A DNA stretch of 64,000 nt from Micromonospora luteifusca (GTDB lineage: Bacteria; Actinomycetota; Actinomycetes; Mycobacteriales; Micromonosporaceae): positions 3,028,001-3,092,000 of the forward strand of contig NZ_JAFBBP010000001.1 of NCBI RefSeq assembly GCF_016907275.1. The letters are read 5' to 3'. Below the pieces are notes generated by a model. The model made no database searches and was not told the origin of the DNA. It saw only the letters and a list, made by a program, of their open reading frames with translations. Numbering within the stretch: the stretch's first letter is position 1; each line of letters opens with the position of its first letter. Of the stretch, positions 23,428-32,111 are shown in pieces. Position numbers and translations under genes: made by a program.

Positions 23428-25689
23428 ATGTCGGCTGCCGGCTCCCTGCTCGCGGCGGTTCCTGTCGCCGCGGTGCTCCTGCTCACCGTCGCGACGAGGC
23501 CGCGCGAGGCCGGCGCGGTCGCACCGCTGCGGCTCGCCGTGGTGCGCGCCGCGCTGCTCAGCGGGGCGTACGCGGTGCTCGTCGTCGAGGTGCTCGGCGC
23601 GTTGCACGTGCTGACCCGGCCGGCGTTCGTCGCCGCCTGGCTGCTCTTCCTGGCCGCCGCCGCGACAGCAGTCGGGGTGCGGCGGCGACGGGAGACTCCT
23701 CGCGCGCAGCCGCGTAGCGCCGCACCGCGACCGGTGCAGGTCGGCGCCGCGCTGTCCGGTGGCAGCCCCGAGGCCTCCGCCCCGGCCGTCGACCCCGGTG
23801 TGGCCGAGTCCGGCCCCACGCCGACCCAGACCGGCCGGGCACCCTCCGGCCTGCTCGCCGTGGCGGTCGACGCCTGGCGTACGGCAGGTCGGGGCGAGCG
23901 GTTGCTCGCCGGCACGGTCGCCGGGCTGGTCCTGGTGGAGTTGCTGGTCGCGCTGCTGGCCGAGCCGAACAACTTCGACTCGCAGACGTACCACCTGCCG
24001 AAGGTGGAGCACTGGGTGGCCCAGGGCGACCTGGACTTCTGGCCCACCGCGATCCACCGGCAGGTGACCATCCCGCCGGGAGCCGAGTATCTGCTGCTGC
24101 ACCTGCGTCTGCTCACCGGCGGGGACCAGCTGTACAACCTGGTGCAGTGGGCGGCCGGTGTGGTCTGCCTGTTGGTGGCCGCACGGATCACCGCGCAGCT
24201 CGGCGGCGGCCGGAGGGCCCAGTTGCTCACCGCGTTCGTGCTGGCGACCACGCCGATGGCGGTGCTCCAGGCGACCAGCACGCAGACCGACCTGGTCTGC
24301 GCGGCGTGGGTGGCCTGCGCGGCGACCCTGGTGCTGGACGGGCTGCGGCGGCGGACCGGCTGGGGCACGATCCTCGGGTTGGGCGCGGCCACCGGGCTGA
24401 CCGCGGTGACCAAGACCAGTGGCCTGATCGCGGTCGGCCCACTGCTGGTGCTCTGGGGGCTGGCCCAGCTGCGGCTGGCCCTGACCGCGAACGCGGCGAC
24501 GACCGGCACGGCATCGCCCGGAGCGACGACGCCCGGCCCGACGACGGCAGGCACGGCGACGAGCGGCGCGGCGACGACCGGCGGAGGTCAGCGGCCTCGG
24601 CCGGTTGGCGGGCTGGCCCGCACGGTCGGTGGCTCAGTGCTCATCCTGCTGGTCGCGGCCGTGGTGGTCGGCCCGTTCCTGGCTCGGGTGACCGCCGAGT
24701 TCGGGCACCCGCTGGGGCCGCCCCGGCTACGCGAATCGATCCCGATGGAGCGGCACGATCCGCCGTCGATCCTGGTCAACGCTCTGCGGATCGGGCACAC
24801 CGCGTTCGACACGCCGCTGGCGCCCCTGCGCCGGGCCGGAGCCGAGGCGATCATCGACGGCGCTGGCGCGATCGGGGTCGACCCGCAGGACCGCGCGATC
24901 ACCTTCGGTCGGGAGATCTTTCCGGAGCCGGCCTGGTATCCGGACGAGGATCGGGTGGCGTTCCCCCTGGCCGGGGCGCTGGTGTTGATCGGTGCGGTCG
25001 TCGCGCTCACTCGTCCGCGCCGGATCGGCCCCGAGCGGGCCGGGCCGCTGCGCGCGTACGCGGTGGTGGTGCTGACCGCCGTCCTGCTGCACACCTCAAT
25101 GATCAAGTGGCAGCCGTGGGGAAACCGGCTGATCCTCTACGCCCTGGTGCTCGCGGTGCCGTTGGCCGGGCTCTGGCTCGACGCGCTTTTGCGCCGCCAT
25201 ACGCACCCGAGCAGGGTGGGGGCGCGGCGGTCGGTGGCCACGCTGGCGGCCGTCACCGTGCTGGCCGCCTCGGCGCTGGCCGGGGTGCTCGCGGTGTCGT
25301 ACGGCTTCCCCCGGCGGCTGGTCGGCACCGGCTCGGTCTTCACCACCTCGGACTGGGACACCCGGTTCGTGCGTCGCCCCGAGTGGGCTGACGAGTTCCG
25401 CTGGGCCGCGGCGGCGGTCCGCGACAGCGGTGCCGGTCGGATCGGGCTGGTGCAGCAGAACGACAACTGGGAGTACCCGTGGTGGCTGCTGCTGCGGCAG
25501 CCGGACGGACGCTCGCCGGAGTTGGTGTCGCTGCAGTCGGTGCTGCCGGAACGACCGCCCGCGGACCCCGCATCGGTGGACGCGATCGTGTGCACCGGCA
25601 GCAAGCCGGCCTGCGCCAAGCTCGTCCCGGCGGGCTGGCGGCTGGAGTTCCGCGGCTACGTCGGCTACGCGCTGCCGCCGGGTCGCTGA
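23428..25689 (+). CDS. Polytopic membrane glycosyltransferase, GT-C/GT39-like
   Basis: About 753 aa from the ATG at 23428; an upstream start at 23392 would add a non-hydrophobic lead. N-terminal TM segments and a Pro/Ala-rich loop (residues ~85-150) precede the first lumenal loop with acidic/aromatic residues (NNFDSQTYHLPKVEHWVAQG), as in the catalytic loop of protein mannosyltransferase/ArnT-like enzymes. About ten TM helices follow, with a low-complexity Ala/Gly/Thr/Pro insert at about residues 355-395. The soluble C-terminus contains CTGSKPACAKL, a possible disulphide. The divergent GT2 at 22596 may supply its polyprenyl-phosphate sugar. Acceptor unknown. Confidence 0.82.
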   Translation: MSAAGSLLAAVPVAAVLLLTVATRPREAGAVAPLRLAVVRAALLSGAYAVLVVEVLGALHVLTRPAFVAAWLLFLAAAATAVGVRRRRETPRAQPRSAAPRPVQVGAALSGGSPEASAPAVDPGVAESGPTPTQTGRAPSGLLAVAVDAWRTAGRGERLLAGTVAGLVLVELLVALLAEPNNFDSQTYHLPKVEHWVAQGDLDFWPTAIHRQVTIPPGAEYLLLHLRLLTGGDQLYNLVQWAAGVVCLLVAARITAQLGGGRRAQLLTAFVLATTPMAVLQATSTQTDLVCAAWVACAATLVLDGLRRRTGWGTILGLGAATGLTAVTKTSGLIAVGPLLVLWGLAQLRLALTANAATTGTASPGATTPGPTTAGTATSGAATTGGGQRPRPVGGLARTVGGSVLILLVAAVVVGPFLARVTAEFGHPLGPPRLRESIPMERHDPPSILVNALRIGHTAFDTPLAPLRRAGAEAIIDGAGAIGVDPQDRAITFGREIFPEPAWYPDEDRVAFPLAGALVLIGAVVALTRPRRIGPERAGPLRAYAVVVLTAVLLHTSMIKWQPWGNRLILYALVLAVPLAGLWLDALLRRHTHPSRVGARRSVATLAAVTVLAASALAGVLAVSYGFPRRLVGTGSVFTTSDWDTRFVRRPEWADEFRWAAAAVRDSGAGRIGLVQQNDNWEYPWWLLLRQPDGRSPELVSLQSVLPERPPADPASVDAIVCTGSKPACAKLVPAGWRLEFRGYVGYALPPGR

Positions 25690-25795
25690 TCCGGCGGTCC
25701 GCTGCCGCGCACCCGCCGCCCAGATAGTCCGTTCCGGGCGGTTCTGCAGCTCGCGCGCAAGGATCCGAGGCGCATTCACATCCATGGATCGGCAC

Positions 25796-25834
25796 GTTAC
25801 CGTCTGGTAACTCAATCGACGTCCCGCGATTGAG
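25796..25834. promoter_or_regulatory. Two adjacent inverted repeats before the SGNH hydrolase gene
   Basis: GTTACC-gtct-GGTAAC (25796-25811) abuts an eight-pair hairpin CTCAATCG...CGATTGAG (25811-25834) that ends four bases before the Shine-Dalgarno AAAGGAG of the gene at 25852. The first may be an operator and the second a 5'-UTR hairpin; neither is assigned to a known family. Confidence 0.45.
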
Positions 25835-25851
25835 CCGAAAGGAGTGCGTCG

Positions 25852-27453
25852 ATGCCTGCAAACCCCGCCAGGCCCGGACGCGCGACCCGACGACGGGCCT
25901 GCACCGTCGCCGTCGCCGTCGCCGCTCTCGTCCTACCGATGCTCGCCGGACCCGCCGCCCCCGCCACCGCCGCCGACCGGCCAACCGTCCAACCACTCCC
26001 CGCCAACCTCGAAGCCATCCGGGCCGCCGAAGCCACCGCCCTCTACGGCAGCCCGCAGATCCGCCCGATCGACCAACGCCACACCGCACTCATCACCATG
26101 GGCGACAGTGAGATCTCCGGCGAAGGAGTCGGCAATTACGTCCCCGGCACCCACCAGGACGGCAACTGGTGCGACCGCTCGTACGACCAGGCGGTGTTCC
26201 GCACCGGCATCACGTCGGACGCGCAATACAACCTGGCCTGCTCCGGTGCCACCCCGTGGAACCTCATCGCTGGCGGCCCGACCCAGCACAACGAGCTGAA
26301 CCAGGGCGACTACCTGGGCATCAAGGCGCGCAACACGCACGTGAAGCTGATCTGGGTGGTGGTCGGCGCGAACGGTGACGGGACCATCCAGTTCGGTCCG
26401 GTCGCCACCGACTGCGCCGTCCGCCGGGTCTTCTTCCAGGGGGCCTGCTACCCCACCTACACCGACCAGTGGACGATCCGCACCGACGGCAGCCGGCAAG
26501 CGGTCGAATCGGCACTCACCGACATCCGGCAGACCATGACCAACGCCGGCTACCTGCGCTCGGACTACGAACTGGTGCTCATGTCGTACCCGAGCCCGGG
26601 CAGCCCCGACGTCGAGGACAACCCGAACTTCCCCGGCTGGTACTCCGGTGGCTGCCTGCTCTATCTGGCCGACGCGGCGTTCGCCCGGAACAAGGCGGTG
26701 CCGATGTTCGAGTCGGCGCTACGGTCGGCTGCGGCGAACACCGGCACCCGCTACCTGGACGCCAGCCGGCTCTTCCACGGCCACGAGGTGTGCACCGACA
26801 ACACCTCGGTGCGCGGCCTCTACATCGAGGTCGGGATCTGGAACGAGAACGCTGCCCGGCAGTCGTTCCACCCCAACGCTCGTGGGCACGGCATGTTCGC
26901 CCAGTGCATCACCCAGTTCTGGAACTCCGGCCAGGACCGGGCCAGCTGCGTCGACCCGGCCAGCACCGGCAGCGGCGTGCTCTACCCGGGGTTGCTGGAG
27001 TTCAAGCAACTGCGCAACCTGGCCACCGGCACCTGCGTCGACGGCAAGGGGTACGACTCCCGCAACGGCACCGCACAGCAGCCGTACTCCTGTCACGGTG
27101 GGCGTAACCAGGGCTTCTGGTACGACCAGAACCGGCGGTCGCTGCACTCGGAGCTCTCCCACGACCGCTGCCTCGACGTCGCCAACAGCTCGATGACCTC
27201 CGGCACGGCGGTCAACATCTACGACTGCAACGGCACCGGCGCGCAGCAGTTCGTCTTCGTGGGTAACCAGATCAGGCCGGCGAGCGCCAACAACCTCTGC
27301 GTGGCGTTCGACAACCCGCTGCTGGGCAGCTCTCGCCTGCGGTTGGCGAGTTGCTCCAGCAACACCCGGCAGCAGTGGTCGTTCGAGGCCCGTACCGCCG
27401 CCAACCCGGTCGGCTACGGTCACGACGACTTCATCGGCTCCCGCGTCTACTGA
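25852..27453 (+). CDS. Secreted SGNH/GDSL-type hydrolase with C-terminal ricin-B-like lectin domain
   Basis: Predicted 533 aa, Shine-Dalgarno AAAGGAG. The signal peptide (RRRACTVAVAVAALVLPMLA) has a likely cut after ATA at residue ~40. Block I GDSE is at 84-87 with the nucleophile Ser; then ACSGAT, VVGANGDG (Gly/Asn oxyanion blocks) and SFHPNARGHGMFA (catalytic His block), as in secreted actinomycete lipase/esterases. From about residue 385 a ricin-type beta-trefoil carries Cys pairs and QQ-W-like repeats (QGFWYD, QQFVF, QQWSFE), giving carbohydrate binding. Substrate perhaps a plant or cell-wall ester. The last ten codons including the stop are duplicated in tandem just downstream. Confidence 0.9.
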   Translation: MPANPARPGRATRRRACTVAVAVAALVLPMLAGPAAPATAADRPTVQPLPANLEAIRAAEATALYGSPQIRPIDQRHTALITMGDSEISGEGVGNYVPGTHQDGNWCDRSYDQAVFRTGITSDAQYNLACSGATPWNLIAGGPTQHNELNQGDYLGIKARNTHVKLIWVVVGANGDGTIQFGPVATDCAVRRVFFQGACYPTYTDQWTIRTDGSRQAVESALTDIRQTMTNAGYLRSDYELVLMSYPSPGSPDVEDNPNFPGWYSGGCLLYLADAAFARNKAVPMFESALRSAAANTGTRYLDASRLFHGHEVCTDNTSVRGLYIEVGIWNENAARQSFHPNARGHGMFAQCITQFWNSGQDRASCVDPASTGSGVLYPGLLEFKQLRNLATGTCVDGKGYDSRNGTAQQPYSCHGGRNQGFWYDQNRRSLHSELSHDRCLDVANSSMTSGTAVNIYDCNGTGAQQFVFVGNQIRPASANNLCVAFDNPLLGSSRLRLASCSSNTRQQWSFEARTAANPVGYGHDDFIGSRVY

Positions 27454-27483
27454 GACGACTTCATCGGCTCCCGCGTCTACTGA
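27424..27483 (+). repeat. Perfect 30-bp tandem duplication across a stop codon
   Basis: Two identical 30-bp units (27424-27453 and 27454-27483), each encoding DDFIGSRVY and TGA in the same frame. The first is the end of the SGNH hydrolase; the second is untranslated unless the first stop is read through. Confidence 0.97.
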
Positions 27484-27491
27484 TGAGGGCA

Positions 27492-27517
27492 GGGGCCCTG
27501 GCGTCGACCAGGGCCCC
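27492..27517. terminator. GC hairpin between convergent genes
   Basis: GGGGCCCTGG (27492-27501) pairs perfectly with CCAGGGCCCC (27508-27517), six-base loop, followed on the plus strand by TTCGTT. It serves the SGNH hydrolase and possibly the convergent lipoprotein gene. Confidence 0.8.
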
Positions 27518-27522
27518 TTCGT

Positions 27523-28122
27523 TCACTTCGCGCGGGGAATGAGGATGAGGCGGGCCACGGCCTTGTCGCCGTCCTTCGCGCCCGCGACGCCGAGCGTCGC
27601 GCCGACCTTCACCTCGCTCGGCTGCACGGTGGCGCGCCGCTCGACGACCCGCAGGTCGTCGCCGAAGGCCCAGGTCATGGAGAAGCCGTCGGTGGACTTG
27701 ACGGTCATGGAGTCGCCGTCGATCGCGGTCACCTCGCCGCGCTGCACGGCGACGGTCTGCGTACCGCTCTCCTTGGTCTGCACCACCGCCTCACCGTGCA
27801 GGGTGTTCTTGCGCAACTGCACGCGGGCCTGGCGGCGCTTGCGCCACTCCTCGCCGCGCTTCTCCCGGGCCTTCTCCCGCGCCGTGGGGGACGCGCCCGG
27901 CGTCGGGGTGGCCGGGGCGGCGACGGTCTGCACGTCCAGGTCGTCGGCGTCGAAGCCCATCGCGGCCAGCGCCTGGCCCTCCACCCCCATCGCGGCGGCG
28001 ACCTCGACAGCGGCCTCCCGGGCGGGTTGGCTGGCCACCTCGGCCGCACCGCAGCCGGTGAGGCCGAGCGCAACCGCCGCGAGCAGTGCCGTGGTGCCGG
28101 TGGCGAATCCCCAACGTGGCAT
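27523..28122 (-). CDS. Lipoprotein with DUF5666-like beta domain
   Basis: Predicted 199 aa from the ATG at 28122 (GAGAGGAA upstream). Lipobox LTGC near residue 25. After an Ala-rich helical region and a charged stretch rich in Arg, Lys and Glu (about residues 80-105) comes an OB-like beta segment: GEVTAIDGDSMTVKSTDG and later KVGATLGVAG, the DUF5666-like pattern. It follows the two-component pair by 56 bp on the same strand and is probably part of that operon. Function unknown. Confidence 0.78.
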   Translation of the reverse strand: MPRWGFATGTTALLAAVALGLTGCGAAEVASQPAREAAVEVAAAMGVEGQALAAMGFDADDLDVQTVAAPATPTPGASPTAREKAREKRGEEWRKRRQARVQLRKNTLHGEAVVQTKESGTQTVAVQRGEVTAIDGDSMTVKSTDGFSMTWAFGDDLRVVERRATVQPSEVKVGATLGVAGAKDGDKAVARLILIPRAK

Positions 28123-28178
28123 GGCTGTTCCTCTCGTCCGTGGAGCCCTCAGCATTCCCTCCGACGACGAGCGGACCG

Positions 28179-29645
28179 TCAGGCCGATGTTCGGGCCAGG
28201 TAAGGATCACCGGGTAGTCGGACCGTGAAGGCGGCACCGCCCTCCGGTGCGTGCCCCGCGGCGATCTCCCCGCCCAACCGACGGACCAGCCCGGCGGCCA
28301 GCGCCAACCCCAGCCCGCTGCCCACCTTGCGCACTCCCCGGTAACGCTGGTGCAGCGCACCGCGTTCGAACGCCACCGCCAGGTCGTCGTCGGTGAAGCC
28401 GGGCCCGCCGTCCCGGACCTCCAGCACACCGCCGCAGGCCGGGTCCGTGTCGGCCGGCCGGACCGCGAGCACCACCGGCGACCCCGGGGGTACGACCCGC
28501 AGCGCGTTCTCCAGCAGCCCGTCCAGCACCTGCCGGATGCGCCCCGGATCGGTGTACGCGGGCACCGGCTGACCCGGCGTGTCCACCCGGAACGACACGC
28601 CCACCGCCGCGCACCGGCCGGACCAGGTCGGCTCCGCGTCCATGGCCAGCTGGGTCAGGTCCACCGGCACCGGTTCGAGGGGGAAGTCGGCGGCCTCCAG
28701 GCGGGCCAACGCCAGCAGATCGCCGATCAGCCGGTCCAGGTGTTGGGCTTCGGCCAGCATCGTCCTGCCGGTGTCGACCGTGTCGTCCGCGCCGAGCACC
28801 CCGTCGGCGAGCGCCTCGGCGTACCCCCGGATCGCGGTCAGCGGGGTGCGCAGCTCGTGCGAGACGGACAGCAGGAACTCCCGTTGCCGACCCTCACTGG
28901 TGGCCAGCGCGGCGGCCAACCCGTTCAACGCCTCGGCCAGGTCGGCGACCTCGTCCGGCGACTCGACCGGCACCCGGACCGCACGGTCACCGGCGCGCAG
29001 CCGGGCGGCGGCGGTGGCCGCGACGCGGATCGGCCGGGCCAGCCGTCGGGCCAGCAGCAGCCCGGCCACCACACCGGCGGTCAACCCGGCCAGCAGCGGC
29101 AGCCACAGACTGAGCAACACCTTGGCCCAGAGCCCGTTTGCCGCAGGACGGGAGAGCACCACCCCGTTGCCGTTGGGGAGGGCCCGGCCCTCGACCAGGG
29201 CGCGCTCGCCGTTGACCGGGCGGCGGACCGACACGTTTCCGCCCTGCTCGATCCGCTGCACCACCCGGGGCGGCAGGCCCGGCCGGTCGACCGTCCCGCG
29301 CCGGATCAGGTACGCGTCGATGCCCTGGTTGCGCAGTTGCTGGATGAGTCGCTCCTCGTCGGCGCTGCGACCCCGGTCCAGTCGGGTCCTCAGCACCTCG
29401 GCGGCGAGCCGGGCCTGTGCGGCGAGCGCCTCCTGATCGCGGCGCTCCGCACCCCGGATTGCCAACGGCACGGCGACGATCGCGGTGACCAGCACCGACA
29501 CCAGCGACACCGCGCAGGTGACCAGCACCGCCCGGGCGGTCAGCGTGCGGCCGAACCGGCCACGTCGGGGCGCGGCCGGCGGGCCGGCGCCGACCACCGG
29601 CAGGGCCATGGTCGGCGATTCGGCGCGCCCGGGGTGGTCAGGCAT
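28179..29645 (-). CDS. Two-component sensor histidine kinase
   Basis: Predicted 488 aa. TM1 at about residues 38-62, an extracytoplasmic sensor of ~110 residues, TM2 at about 172-200, a HAMP linker, the H-box SVSHELRTPLTAIRGY near residue 265, then N (LLENALRVV), G1 (VRDGGPGF) and G2 (GSGLGLALAAGLV) boxes of the ATPase. Its start overlaps the regulator stop by eight bases (ATGCCTGA), so the two are translationally coupled. Signal unknown. Confidence 0.95.
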   Translation of the reverse strand: MPDHPGRAESPTMALPVVGAGPPAAPRRGRFGRTLTARAVLVTCAVSLVSVLVTAIVAVPLAIRGAERRDQEALAAQARLAAEVLRTRLDRGRSADEERLIQQLRNQGIDAYLIRRGTVDRPGLPPRVVQRIEQGGNVSVRRPVNGERALVEGRALPNGNGVVLSRPAANGLWAKVLLSLWLPLLAGLTAGVVAGLLLARRLARPIRVAATAAARLRAGDRAVRVPVESPDEVADLAEALNGLAAALATSEGRQREFLLSVSHELRTPLTAIRGYAEALADGVLGADDTVDTGRTMLAEAQHLDRLIGDLLALARLEAADFPLEPVPVDLTQLAMDAEPTWSGRCAAVGVSFRVDTPGQPVPAYTDPGRIRQVLDGLLENALRVVPPGSPVVLAVRPADTDPACGGVLEVRDGGPGFTDDDLAVAFERGALHQRYRGVRKVGSGLGLALAAGLVRRLGGEIAAGHAPEGGAAFTVRLPGDPYLARTSA

Positions 29646-30330
29646 CGACCGCGTACCCCACGCCGCGGTGGGTGCGGATCACGCTGGCCGGTCCGAGCTT
29701 CGCCCGCACCTGGGCGACGTGCACGTCCACCGTCCGGGTGCCGGCGTGGGCCGCGTAACCCCAGACCCCGGCCAGCAACTCCTCCCGGGTGAAGACCCGA
29801 CCGGGCCGGGCCATCAGGTGGGCCAGCAGGTCGAACTCGGTGGAGGTGAGCTGCACCGGGGCACCCGCGACGGTCACCGTCCGGCGGGCCGGGTCGAGCG
29901 TCACCGGGCCGACGACGCGCGGCCGGTCCGCGCCCTCCGGGCCGCCGGCGGAACGGCGCAGCACCGCGCGCACCCGGGCAACCAACTCCCGGGGGCTGAA
30001 CGGCTTGGTGACGTAGTCGTCGGCACCCAACTCCAGGCCGACGATCCGATCCACCTCGTCGTCCCGGGCGGTGAGGAAGATGACCGGGGTCCAGTCACCG
30101 GCCTCGCGCATCCGGCGGCAGATCTCAGTGCCGGGCAGGCCCGGCAGCGCGATGTCCAGGACGCAGGCCACCGGGCGCAGTCGGCGGGCGGCGCTCAGGC
30201 CGGCCGCACCGTCCCGCTCCAGGTGGACACCGAACCCGTCCCGGGTGAGGTACAGCCTGACCAGGTCGGCGATGGCCGGCTCGTCCTCGACCACGAGGAC
30301 GAGCCCGCGGTGCGGCGGTTCGACGGTCAC
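29638..30330 (-). CDS. OmpR/PhoB-family response regulator
   Basis: Predicted 230 aa. Receiver domain with acidic pocket (VVEDEPA), phospho-acceptor Asp in CVLDIALPG, Thr in FLTARD and Lys in YVTKPF; then a winged-helix DNA-binding domain (TSTEFDLLAHLMARPGRVFT, then RTVDVHVAQVRAKLG). First gene of a probable operon with the kinase at 28179 and the lipoprotein at 27523. Confidence 0.96.
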   Translation of the reverse strand: MTVEPPHRGLVLVVEDEPAIADLVRLYLTRDGFGVHLERDGAAGLSAARRLRPVACVLDIALPGLPGTEICRRMREAGDWTPVIFLTARDDEVDRIVGLELGADDYVTKPFSPRELVARVRAVLRRSAGGPEGADRPRVVGPVTLDPARRTVTVAGAPVQLTSTEFDLLAHLMARPGRVFTREELLAGVWGYAAHAGTRTVDVHVAQVRAKLGPASVIRTHRGVGYAVDA

Positions 30331-30415
30331 CGGCCCAATGATTCCCGACCCGGAGGGCTCGACGCGATCGACGCGTGTTCGAGTTCGGTAAAGGCGAGGC
30401 GGAGCCGGAGAGGCG

Positions 30416-30928
30416 TCAGCTCACCACGGCGGGACGGAACACGCTGGGACGTGCGGCGGCCGGCGCGTCACCGATGGTGGCGACGATCCGCTCCCGGGGC
30501 GCCCGCAGGCGGGTCCGGAACGCGTGGTTGAGCAACGCGTCGAGCTGCCACACCCGCTTCGGTTGACTCGTACGGATCAGGAACCGCTCACGGATCCCGT
30601 CGATCGCGGTGGCCGCCAACTCGACCGAGTGCAGCCGCGGGTCCGGGCTCCAGGTCACGTTGCTCAGTTCACGCAACTCGGTGTTGAGGTGCAGGCGCAG
30701 TCGGTGCAGCAGCCGGGTCTGTTGGGTCACCACAAGCCGGCGGTGGGTGAGCAGGATCAGGTAGTCGCCGGTGACCGGGCGGTCGGGGCGGCTGCAACGG
30801 GTGACCAGGATGGTGGCGTCACCGGAGCCGACGCAGCGCCGGAAGACCGGCATGTGCCGGCTCACGGTCTGCACGGCCAGGCCAGCCTCGGCGGCGGCCG
30901 GAAGGAACGTTCGGGAGAAGACGTCCAT
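30416..30928 (-). CDS. Uncharacterised cytoplasmic protein
   Basis: About 170 aa from an ATG at 30928; the frame is open to 31006 and a GTG at the VTPLREVV position is also possible. The middle (GDYLILLTHRRLVVTQQTRL) resembles short beta-meander sequences of PH-like proteins, followed by an Arg-rich helix. No signal peptide or TM segment. Family not recognised; lies alone between the two-component operon and the phosphotransferase gene. Confidence 0.65.
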   Translation of the reverse strand: MDVFSRTFLPAAAEAGLAVQTVSRHMPVFRRCVGSGDATILVTRCSRPDRPVTGDYLILLTHRRLVVTQQTRLLHRLRLHLNTELRELSNVTWSPDPRLHSVELAATAIDGIRERFLIRTSQPKRVWQLDALLNHAFRTRLRAPRERIVATIGDAPAAARPSVFRPAVVS

Positions 30929-31034
30929 GACCTGCCCAACGACCTCCCTTAGTGGGGTGACGTGGGTCACGCGCCTTTTTTGGAAGTTCCACGCGGCGTG
31001 TCGCACTCCCTGTCCGATTTCCGTCTTGGACGGA

Positions 31035-32066
31035 TCATGGTCGGGAATCGGGCTGGAGCGGACTTGCGGCGAACAGCTCCTCCAGCCAGCCGGGCACCGC
31101 GTCGGCGTACTCGGCGCGCGACTCCTCGGCGGTGTCCAGAGCGCGACGCCAGGACAGCGACCGGCTCACCGCCCCCAGGTTTATCGCGAGGTCGGCCGCC
31201 TCGACGAGGGTCCGACGGTCGTACCGGTCGGTCCACGCTTCCAGGTAGGCGTCGCGCAGCCGCACCAGCCGGGCGTCGTCGGCTGCCAGCTCCATGCCGT
31301 ACCGGATGGAGCGCAGGGTCACCAGCAGCGTGCCGAACGGGTGCGCCACCGAGGCGTCGCCCCAGTCGAAGTAGCGATAGCCGTCCCGGCCCGCGAAGAC
31401 GTTGCCGTCGTGCAGGTCGTCGTGTTGCACAGTGGCCGGGATGCCGATGTCGGCGAGCCGGCGGCACCGCTCGGCGTACGACGGCAGCTCGGCCCGCAGC
31501 CGCTCGTACATGTCCGGGCTGAGCCCGCCCTCGGCACCGATCAGCAGTGACTCGCGATCGTCGAGCAACTCGGCGAAGAGCCCGGCCAGCGCCTCGGGGC
31601 GGTGATCCGGCACGCCCAGGGAGACCAACTCGTCGGCACCCGGCGCGGTGGCCAGTTGAAGCGCGGCGTACCCGGGCAGCGCCCGCTCCCAGTGCGCCAG
31701 ATCGGGATCGCGCGCCAGCACGTCGCGCAACGACTCGCCGCCGTCGGGCAGCAGCGACCAGCCCTGCACCGGGTCGACCGCGATCGGTGTCAGCACCCGC
31801 TCAGGCGTCAGCTGGGCGAGCGTCGCGATCAGGACGGCCTCGTGCACCGTGCCCCGGTTGTTGGCCTTGAACCAGACCGAGCCGTCGTCGGTCGGCACGC
31901 GCCACACCAGCGACCAGGGACGAACCCGGGGCTCCACCAGCCCGGTCACCCGCCGACCGGCCTGACTCAGCTGCGTCTCGACCCAGGACCGGGCCCACAA
32001 CTGCCACTGCTCGCTGGACCAGTCGAGGCCGCGCCCATTCGCGTTCGTCGTCACGCTGGGCACCAT
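31035..32066 (-). CDS. Aminoglycoside-phosphotransferase (APH)-family kinase-like protein
   Basis: Predicted 343 aa. Kinase N-lobe with LVWRVPTDDGSVWFKANN (ATP-binding Lys), the catalytic loop VQHDDLHDGNVF (HxDxxxxN type) and the metal-binding YFDWGDA. The APH fold includes aminoglycoside, homoserine and choline kinases as well as uncharacterised small-molecule kinases. Nothing nearby identifies the substrate, and no claim of antibiotic resistance is supported. Confidence 0.9.
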   Translation of the reverse strand: MVPSVTTNANGRGLDWSSEQWQLWARSWVETQLSQAGRRVTGLVEPRVRPWSLVWRVPTDDGSVWFKANNRGTVHEAVLIATLAQLTPERVLTPIAVDPVQGWSLLPDGGESLRDVLARDPDLAHWERALPGYAALQLATAPGADELVSLGVPDHRPEALAGLFAELLDDRESLLIGAEGGLSPDMYERLRAELPSYAERCRRLADIGIPATVQHDDLHDGNVFAGRDGYRYFDWGDASVAHPFGTLLVTLRSIRYGMELAADDARLVRLRDAYLEAWTDRYDRRTLVEAADLAINLGAVSRSLSWRRALDTAEESRAEYADAVPGWLEELFAASPLQPDSRP

Positions 32067-32111
32067 AGGCGGCCCTCCCAGGCCGGGCCATACGTTTTCC
32101 GGGCCGAGCCG

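Noticed and set aside
28251..29792. Plus-strand frame of about 510 codons opposite the histidine kinase
   Set aside because: The kinase on the other strand has all its boxes; this frame has only low-complexity Gln/Arg/Gly sequence.
31035..32066. Aminoglycoside resistance gene
   Set aside because: APH fold alone is shared by many metabolic kinases; length and motif spacing do not identify a resistance class and there is no resistance context.
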